From Planctomycetia bacterium (lineage in GTDB: Bacteria; Planctomycetota; UBA11346): 7,400 nucleotides of DNA. The notes beneath the pieces were generated by a model. The model had not been told where the DNA came from. It ran no database searches and was given only the letters and a program-made list of their open reading frames with translations. Of this stretch, positions 1 through 4,039 are shown piece after piece. The stretch's first letter is position 1. Every line of letters begins with the position of its first letter. Location: the NCBI GenBank assembly GCA_005801395.1, contig SYDV01000258.1, positions 1 through 7,400 of the forward strand, read 5' to 3'. Made by a program: the position numbers and the translations under genes.

Positions 1-82
1 GCCGAATCAAACTCGCCTTCTCGGCGGCAGACCAATGACGATTAGATTTCGGGGATGGAGCGGGTGATGAAGTCGTGCTCAT
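1..82 (-). CDS. N-terminus of an unidentified protein, possibly transposase accessory (TnpA-like); cut by window edge
   Basis: Read on the minus strand from the ATG at 82, an open frame of 27 codons runs off the left edge. It begins MSTTSSPAPSPKSNRHWSAA and continues EKASLIR. An AGGA Shine-Dalgarno (complement of 90-93) lies 7 nt before the ATG, which is good spacing and the main reason to believe the gene. The Ser/Pro-rich start followed by R-x-W-S-x-x-E-K-x-x-L-I resembles the first helix of HTH proteins that accompany IS66- or IS3-type transposases (R-x-W-S-x-E-E-K-x-x-I-V). The domain itself lies outside the window, so this identification is weak. A 14-bp dyad sits directly upstream of the ribosome binding site. 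Any small HTH or Myb-like DNA-binding protein is an alternative. Confidence 0.55.
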   Translation of the reverse strand, partial: MSTTSSPAPSPKSNRHWSAAEKASLIR

Positions 83-93
83 GGCTAAATCCT

Positions 94-107
94 GTGAGAT
101 TTCTCAC
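94..107. promoter_or_regulatory. 14-bp dyad GTGAGA-TT-TCTCAC beside the ribosome binding site of the minus-strand gene
   Basis: GTGAGA (94-99) and TCTCAC (102-107) are perfect inverted repeats with a 2-bp centre. The dyad abuts the Shine-Dalgarno (90-93) of the gene starting at 82. A two-base centre makes a stable RNA hairpin unlikely unless the inner pairs open, so a protein-binding operator fits better. Its binding protein is unknown. Confidence 0.35.
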
Positions 108-380
108 GATTGGGAGTGCGGATTTAGCTTAAGTAAAACAAAATAATAAACTTGATGCGGCTGGCCAGGCAATAAAACGAGCCGTTGGTGGACGCTTACG
201 AACACAAATAATGCGAGTGGTGCTGATGCGTGGGTCTTTGTTGTCCATGGCGGCCTCCGGTGTTGGCTGACTGCGTTCCTTGTGACTGCGCAGTCGCTGG
301 CGTTGCTACTGGAAAGGTAATTCACAATCGTGCCTCGCCCCACTGCCGATGTGGTTCCGCCAGGACACATAATGCGCAAT

Positions 381-400
381 TTTGGCAATTAATTGCCAAA
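381..400. promoter_or_regulatory. Perfect 20-bp palindrome, candidate operator
   Basis: The sequence is TTTGGCAATT followed by its exact reverse complement AATTGCCAAA. The half-sites are TTGGCAA (382-388) and TTGCCAA (393-399), separated by TTAA. Their centres are 11 bp apart, about one helical turn, as expected for a dimeric HTH repressor. The same half-site recurs in a second inverted repeat at 500-516, on the other side of the likely promoter of the XRE gene. I infer an autoregulatory operator; the cognate protein is not shown by sequence alone. Confidence 0.55.
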
Positions 401-422
401 CGAGCAGAATCCAGGAGGGCTT

Positions 423-488
423 TTGGTAGGGCTACAAGAGGTAAAACCACTGATGGCGTGCATTAAACGCATTTATACGAAATTTTAG
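423..488 (+). CDS. Possible 21-codon leader peptide (speculative)
   Basis: AGGAGG at 413-418 is the strongest Shine-Dalgarno in this region. Four bases after it, a TTG (423) opens a frame of 21 codons reading VGLQEVKPLMACIKRIYTKF after the start. It ends at TAG (486-488), whose last base is the first base of a GTG that opens the extended XRE frame (488). Such a stop-start overlap could couple a leader peptide to the regulator. Against it, the spacing is short, TTG is a weak start and the peptide is featureless. The purine run may be chance. Confidence 0.15.
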   Translation: MVGLQEVKPLMACIKRIYTKF

Positions 489-499
489 TGTCCCCAAGA

Positions 500-516
500 T
501 TGCCAAAAGTTGGCAA
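500..516. promoter_or_regulatory. Inverted repeat TTGCCAA-AAG-TTGGCAA, second candidate operator
   Basis: TTGCCAA (500-506) and TTGGCAA (510-516) are perfect inverted repeats with a 3-bp spacer, and use the same half-site as the 381-400 palindrome in the opposite order. Half-site centres are 10 bp apart. The site ends 19 bp before the ATG at 536. That favours 536 over the upstream GTG (488) as the start, because the operator would then lie in the promoter or leader and not inside the gene. Confidence 0.5.
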
Positions 517-535
517 GTTGGTTAGGTTGTCCTGC

Positions 536-1456
536 ATGGTCGATGGCATGTCATTTGGGGAATTGCTCGGGCATTGGGTGCGGCGTCAGGGCATGACCAT
601 GGCGGAATTTGCTCAGCGCATGAAATTAAGTCCATCCACGTTATCGCGCATACGGACAGGCACTCGGCAACCGAATGCGCGACAATTAACGAGATGGGCA
701 GATGCTCTGCGCTTGGACCCAGAAGCACGGCGGCAATTTATCGATTTGGCGTTGTTAGAACAAACACCGTCCGAAATTCGTGAGCGTTTAGCGTCCACCG
801 AAGCACAAGCAAATCAGGCCCGTGATCAACGAGCGCAATTAGCGGCAGATTATGGTCGCTATCGCACCAACCAAGGTTTCCATGATGGCTGGTGGTTAAC
901 CTATTCCAGTTCGTTTTTGAATGACGGCAATATTCAACGCAGTTTAATTCATCTCCAAGGAACAGCGGCAGAGATGCAGGTACGCGATGCTGGTCGTTTG
1001 CATTATAGCTATCATGGCCAAGCAGAAGCATTGGGTGATAAATTATTTATTCGCTTGTCCGAAGATCGTGGTGGAGCTGAATATGTGCAAATTACGCTGC
1101 ATTCGTTGTTTGATTATCAGCGCCCTTCATTCCTCTATGGCTTAGTGTGCGGAATTAGTGGTAAAGACGTTCGCCATCCATTATCCGTGCCGGCTGCCAG
1201 CCGCATCTTATTTCTGTACGCGGGAAATGACGTAGATTTACCAGCAAATAGCTCGGCTTTTCAGCGTTTGGAATCTGTGTTGGGAACTTATGATCCTAGA
1301 CACATGAAACACTTGTGGCCAACATTTCTAGGCGACAGTGATTATTTACGAGATTGTTTGCGCTTGGGTGATGAAGCACTCGACAGTGCTGTGCTGCGTA
1401 TCATCGATAGTCGCGGGCCGAATGGTGATCACGTATTACGCGCGGCATTTAATTAA
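536..1456 (+). CDS. XRE/Cro-family HTH transcriptional regulator with unrecognised C-terminal domain
   Basis: A 306-residue cytoplasmic protein. Residues 8-60 form an XRE-type helix-turn-helix; the core AEFAQRMKLSPSTLSRIRTG lies at about 23-42, with the usual L-S-x-S-T-L-S-R-I-x-x-G recognition-helix pattern. A charged Ala/Gln/Arg-rich stretch (about 78-108) looks like a coiled coil, likely for dimerisation. The remaining 200 residues, beginning near F-H-D-G-W-W-L-T-Y, look like a mixed alpha/beta ligand or effector domain that I cannot name. Possible starts are GTG 488 (adds 16 residues), ATG 536 and ATG 548. I prefer 536: TTAGG (522-526) precedes it by 9 nt, the HTH begins almost at once as in most family members, and the 500-516 operator stays outside the gene. 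Start 548 would lose only four residues. The gene is probably self-regulated through the TTGGCAA sites (inference). It converges on the small minus-strand gene. Confidence 0.85.
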   Translation: MVDGMSFGELLGHWVRRQGMTMAEFAQRMKLSPSTLSRIRTGTRQPNARQLTRWADALRLDPEARRQFIDLALLEQTPSEIRERLASTEAQANQARDQRAQLAADYGRYRTNQGFHDGWWLTYSSSFLNDGNIQRSLIHLQGTAAEMQVRDAGRLHYSYHGQAEALGDKLFIRLSEDRGGAEYVQITLHSLFDYQRPSFLYGLVCGISGKDVRHPLSVPAASRILFLYAGNDVDLPANSSAFQRLESVLGTYDPRHMKHLWPTFLGDSDYLRDCLRLGDEALDSAVLRIIDSRGPNGDHVLRAAFN

Positions 1457-1471
1457 TTGGCTATTAATTAA
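1449..1471. terminator. AT-only inverted repeat between convergent genes, weak bidirectional terminator candidate
   Basis: TTAATTAAT (1449-1457) and ATTAATTAA (1463-1471) are perfect 9-bp arms around a TGGCT loop. The repeat begins inside the last codons of the XRE gene and ends 4 bp before the stop codon of the converging gene. Position suits a shared terminator, and CTTCTATTTTA follows on the plus strand. The stem has no G-C pair and the T-tract is broken, so termination strength is doubtful. Confidence 0.3.
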
Positions 1472-1474
1472 CTT

Positions 1475-1753
1475 CTATTTTACACCCTGACGTGCTTTAA
1501 TAATTTGTTTCAGTTCTGTGGTCCACGCAGCGCTAAGGGGGCCGTCTGGGTGGATCACGATCCAACACTCGACTTCTTTGAATAAGGCGTTGATGACATC
1601 CTCATCGCCAACGGAAGTGCGTTTATCGAGATATCGTTTGAGTGTCAGTATCGAGGTTCCGGCGCGCTCGGCCCACGTACTTAGGCTGATACCACGTAGC
1701 TCCATAAATGGGGCGAGTTCGCGTAATTGGTTTAATAATGACACGCTTAGCAT
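1475..1753 (-). CDS. Small HTH-like protein of unknown function
   Basis: A 92-residue soluble protein. The ATG at 1753 is chosen because a CAGGAG Shine-Dalgarno (complement of 1760-1765) lies 6 nt upstream. The frame is open 33 codons further up, but that extension (Pro-rich, no ribosome binding site) looks untranslated. Residues 21-61 (G-I-S-L-S-T-W-A-E-R-A-G-T-S-I-L-T-L-K-R-Y-L) match the spacing of a Cro/XRE-like helix-turn-helix: helix, Ala-Gly turn, then a recognition helix ending L-K-R-Y-L. A Trp-rich segment follows (W64, W77), and the tail is basic. There is no signal peptide or membrane segment. It is tail to tail with the XRE regulator and divergent from the sigma operon, so it could act on either promoter region; this is inference. 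The gene call is firm, the HTH assignment moderate. Confidence 0.7.
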   Translation of the reverse strand: MLSVSLLNQLRELAPFMELRGISLSTWAERAGTSILTLKRYLDKRTSVGDEDVINALFKEVECWIVIHPDGPLSAAWTTELKQIIKARQGVK

Positions 1754-1896
1754 GGGCTTCTCCTGGGCGTGGAGCGTAGGGAAATGAAGAGCGCCTGGAA
1801 TCCCCTGAATGAGTGAATTTAGACGTGGTGTTATCGGCGGAGATAAATCCAATAACCATCACTATGACAATAGCTTACAAGCAAGGCGGAGGCAGA

Positions 1897-1913
1897 AGAC
1901 GTGCGCAGACGTC
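1897..1913. promoter_or_regulatory. AGACGT direct repeat / GACGT-N6-ACGTC dyad upstream of the sigma operon
   Basis: AGACGT occurs at 1897-1902 and 1907-1912, exactly 10 bp apart. The same bases form an inverted repeat, GACGT (1898-1902) with ACGTC (1909-1913). It lies about 72 bp before the sigma-factor ATG and just upstream of a CATAAT -10-like hexamer (1924-1929). This is a reasonable place for a regulator or sigma-recognition site. No good -35 TTGACA-like sequence pairs with CATAAT. Confidence 0.3.
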
Positions 1914-1984
1914 AATCCTGGGTCATAATGAATCACAGCTATGTTCATCCGTGGGATCAGCGTGGCAGTGACTAAACTACCTTG

Positions 1985-2521
1985 ATGGATCAATCTCCTA
2001 TGACCACTGCTCCTTCGGCTGAATTCATTAGTCAAGTCACCCGTAGCCAACGGCATTTATTGGCATTTGTGCAAACGCTTATTTGGCATCCCGCTGATGC
2101 GGAAGATGTCCTCCAGGAAACGAATTTAGTGCTGTGGCGCAAGGCCGACGAGTTTGATGCGACGCGTCCTTTTATGCCATGGGCGATGCGCATAGCTCAA
2201 TTGCAGGCGATGGCGTGGTTAAAAACCCGAGGTCGAGCCAAACAACGGTTGCAAGATACGTTGCTTGAAACATTGGCGGTGGAAGCGATTGAAGACATGG
2301 AAATAATTGAACCAAGACGCGCAGCATTAACTGAATGCATGCAGCGCTTGTCTGAAGATCATCGAGGTTTAATTGCTCGCCGATACGAACCCGATGGTTG
2401 TGTACAAGACGTTGCAGATGAGCGCGGTAGCACGCCGAAAGCCGTATCAGAAATGTTGCGCCGCATTCGTCAGCATTTGATGACCTGTATTGAAAATAAA
2501 GTGCGATCGAGCAAAGCATGA
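1985..2521 (+). CDS. ECF-type RNA polymerase sigma factor (Rhodopirellula/Verrucomicrobium family style)
   Basis: A 178-residue sigma factor that would direct core RNA polymerase to a dedicated promoter set. Region 2 spans about 20-85 and contains the hallmark D-A-E-D-V-L-Q-E-T-N-L-V-L-W at 38-51, followed by R-P-F-M-P-W-A, typical of the PVC-expanded group modelled as TIGR02989. Region 4 spans about 112-172. Its promoter-binding helix-turn-helix is V-Q-D-V-A-D-E-R-G-S-T-P-K-A-V-S-E-M-L-R-R-I. There is no region 1.1 or 3, and no C-terminal extension. TTG 1982, ATG 1985 and ATG 2000 are all possible starts, and none has a good Shine-Dalgarno. ATG 1985 is preferred over TTG 1982 by codon; region 2 begins well downstream of 2000, so 2000 is also viable. 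The stop overlaps the FecR-type gene by ATGA, a standard sigma/anti-sigma coupling. Confidence 0.9.
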   Translation: MDQSPMTTAPSAEFISQVTRSQRHLLAFVQTLIWHPADAEDVLQETNLVLWRKADEFDATRPFMPWAMRIAQLQAMAWLKTRGRAKQRLQDTLLETLAVEAIEDMEIIEPRRAALTECMQRLSEDHRGLIARRYEPDGCVQDVADERGSTPKAVSEMLRRIRQHLMTCIENKVRSSKA

Positions 2522-3831
2522 GTACATCTCACGACCTTCACCTGTTTTGTAATCGCTTAGTCGATGGCACCTTAAGCGCTACTGATCAGCAACAATTTGA
2601 AGCGATATTAGTTGGTGATAAAGAAGCTCGCCGTTGGTATCGTCATTTTATGGCCATGCATGTGTCGTTACAGTGGGATTATGCCGTCGCTGCTCAGCAA
2701 CAACCATCTTCATCAGTACATGCTTTTTCTATGGGTCGTGTTTGGTGGCCATATGTTGCAGCAGCATTAGTTTTGTTAGCGATTAGTTTATCTGTAACCT
2801 GGGAATTGACGCGTCCAGCTCCCGCCCAGGCCATAACCGTGGTGAGTGTTAGCGATGGTACGGCACTGTGGACGACAGATGCCGTACAACAACGGACCTT
2901 GGTCAGTGGTGATACGGTGCGTTCAGGATCATTGGCACTGAATGGTGCTGGAGCAAAGACATCGTTGCGTTTTATTGATGGCACTTTGTTACATCTGACT
3001 GGCGACACGACTCTGCATGTTATTGATGATGGGCAAAAACGTCTCCAAGTGCAGCACGGACAATTGCGCGCCAGTGTGCAGCCACAGCCAGAAAATAAAC
3101 CGATGATGATTCATACGGATACTGCGGTCATTCAGGTTGTGGGAACCAGTTTTAATGTCGTGGTATTAGCCGATGCGACGGCGTTAGAAGTTGATTCAGG
3201 ACAGGTAAATATTCAACGAGCTGCTGATGGTAAAACCATATCGGTAAGTAGCCGTGAAGCTGTTGTCGTAACGCTGAATGCTAATCAGGAACTCATTGCC
3301 GGTCAGCAACAACATATTCCCACGATGTGGCATTATGACGGCAGCAGACCAATACCGCCCCCAGGGAAAGGAACCTGGGAAGCATTCACCAACGGTTTGT
3401 CTGGAGGATTCGTTCACGCATTGCCGTATGTGGCGGCAACGAAAAAAGATGGCAGTAAAGTCATTCATCAGGGGGTGCGCTTTTATTCACTAGATGGATT
3501 CGGAAAGCCATTTGTGAGCTTGAATGAGCGCTCAGTTATTCGCATGCGCTACCGTTTTGGATTTGGGAAAGCTAAGCCTTTAAATTTATTTATCAGTACG
3601 CAAATACCATCAGGTGGGTTTGGCGGTAATTTCGAGGCTATTATTAAAACCACCGGAAATTCAGATGCTGATGGTTGGCACACGGCCGAAATTTCGATGA
3701 ATGAATTGCGTTCAATTTTCCCTAAAGACTTCCCCGAACCTTATGGTCGACAGGTGAAAATGTTATTGCCAAACTGTTATTCCGTACAGGCCGATTTACA
3801 AATTCGTGATATTTTGGTGAGCGATCAATAA
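2518..3831 (+). CDS. FecR-domain transmembrane protein, probable anti-sigma regulator of the upstream ECF factor
   Basis: A 437-residue inner-membrane protein. Residues 1-70 are a cytoplasmic head (C-N-R-L-V-D-G-T-L-S-x-x-D-Q-Q-x-F-E, then A-R-R-W-Y-R-H-F-M-A-M-H) of the kind found in PVC FecR proteins, expected to bind the sigma factor. One membrane segment lies at about 75-95. A periplasmic FecR domain follows at about 108-250, with the signature A-V-I-Q-V-V-G-T-S-F-N-V at 203-214. The last 170 residues (270-437) look beta-rich, perhaps a LamG- or carbohydrate-binding-like sandwich, and may be the sensor; I do not recognise the exact family. The ATG lies in the sigma stop (ATGA, 2518-2521), so translation is coupled. 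No TonB receptor gene is nearby, so the signal route differs from the classical FecIRA system. The anti-sigma role is family inference. Confidence 0.85.
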   Translation: MSTSHDLHLFCNRLVDGTLSATDQQQFEAILVGDKEARRWYRHFMAMHVSLQWDYAVAAQQQPSSSVHAFSMGRVWWPYVAAALVLLAISLSVTWELTRPAPAQAITVVSVSDGTALWTTDAVQQRTLVSGDTVRSGSLALNGAGAKTSLRFIDGTLLHLTGDTTLHVIDDGQKRLQVQHGQLRASVQPQPENKPMMIHTDTAVIQVVGTSFNVVVLADATALEVDSGQVNIQRAADGKTISVSSREAVVVTLNANQELIAGQQQHIPTMWHYDGSRPIPPPGKGTWEAFTNGLSGGFVHALPYVAATKKDGSKVIHQGVRFYSLDGFGKPFVSLNERSVIRMRYRFGFGKAKPLNLFISTQIPSGGFGGNFEAIIKTTGNSDADGWHTAEISMNELRSIFPKDFPEPYGRQVKMLLPNCYSVQADLQIRDILVSDQ

Positions 3832-3867
3832 GCTCATCTTGAAATCGGAGCGCTGTCCTAGGATTTA

Positions 3868-3873
3868 TATAAT
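3868..3873 (+). promoter_or_regulatory. TATAAT -10 candidate for the first surface-protein gene
   Basis: A perfect TATAAT lies 37 bp after the FecR stop and 166 bp before the ATG at 4040. The nearest -35-like hexamer, TTGAAA (3839-3844), is 23 bp away, too far for standard sigma-70 spacing. The promoter would therefore need an activator or the hexamer is incidental. No terminator is visible after the FecR gene, so read-through from the sigma operon is also possible. Confidence 0.3.
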
Positions 3874-3941
3874 CTGTCGTGCTTACCAATAGCGGTGTAT
3901 GGCTGAATTGCCTTAAGTCATGGTGCCCTGATATGAATCGT

Positions 3942-3988
3942 GCGAGCGCCAACAATTATTAGCAGAATCAAGGAACGATGGCGCTTGC
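3942..3988 (+). other. GC-rich stem-loop in the 5' leader of the first surface-protein gene
   Basis: GCGAGCGCCA (3942-3951) pairs with TGGCGCTTGC (3979-3988). The 10-bp stem has one G-U pair and encloses a 27-nt A-rich loop that includes AAGGAAC. It lies about 50 bp before the ATG at 4040, within the presumed leader. There is no T-tract after it, so it is not an intrinsic terminator. A regulatory RNA structure or mRNA-stability element is possible; I match it to no known riboswitch. Confidence 0.4.
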
Positions 3989-4039
3989 CTTATGTAGGGA
4001 CTTCCGGATGCTCCCGATCCATGTTTTGAAAAGGCTCCC

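Larger units (their letters stand above)
83..535. other. Long intergenic region upstream of the XRE regulator
   Basis: No protein-coding frame here is convincing. The longest plus-strand frame (230-466) has an unstructured Arg/Cys-rich translation, no ribosome binding site and no recognisable motif. The region does hold several dyads: 94-107, a 12-bp palindrome GACTGCGCAGTC (284-295, with its left half TGACTGCG also present 15 bp upstream at 268-275), a 20-bp palindrome (381-400) and an inverted repeat (500-516). A strong AGGAGG lies at 413-418. The best -10-like sequence before the XRE gene is TATACG at 474-479, with no clear -35. No tRNA or terminator is visible. Confidence 0.5.

Noticed and set aside
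230..466. 78-codon plus-strand open frame upstream of the XRE gene
   Set aside because: No ribosome binding site, Cys/Arg-rich translation with no motif, and it runs through the 20-bp palindrome.
536..1753. Toxin-antitoxin pair made of the two HTH-like proteins
   Set aside because: The genes are convergent with separate promoters, the larger protein shows no toxin motif, and the pair lacks the usual overlapping operon.
1862..2056. Minus-strand 64-codon frame over the sigma start
   Set aside because: It covers the divergent promoter region and the N-terminus of a clear sigma factor; no ribosome binding site or motif.
3765..3772. Extra TTGCCAAA copy in the FecR gene and TTTTGGCAAAG near 6316
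   Set aside because: Single half-sites only, one inside coding sequence; not counted as operators.
3972..3976. GGAAC as an ECF -35 element (with GAACG also at 6191 and 6463)
   Set aside because: No consistent -10 element at the right distance in the three places and none before the sigma operon, so it is likely chance.
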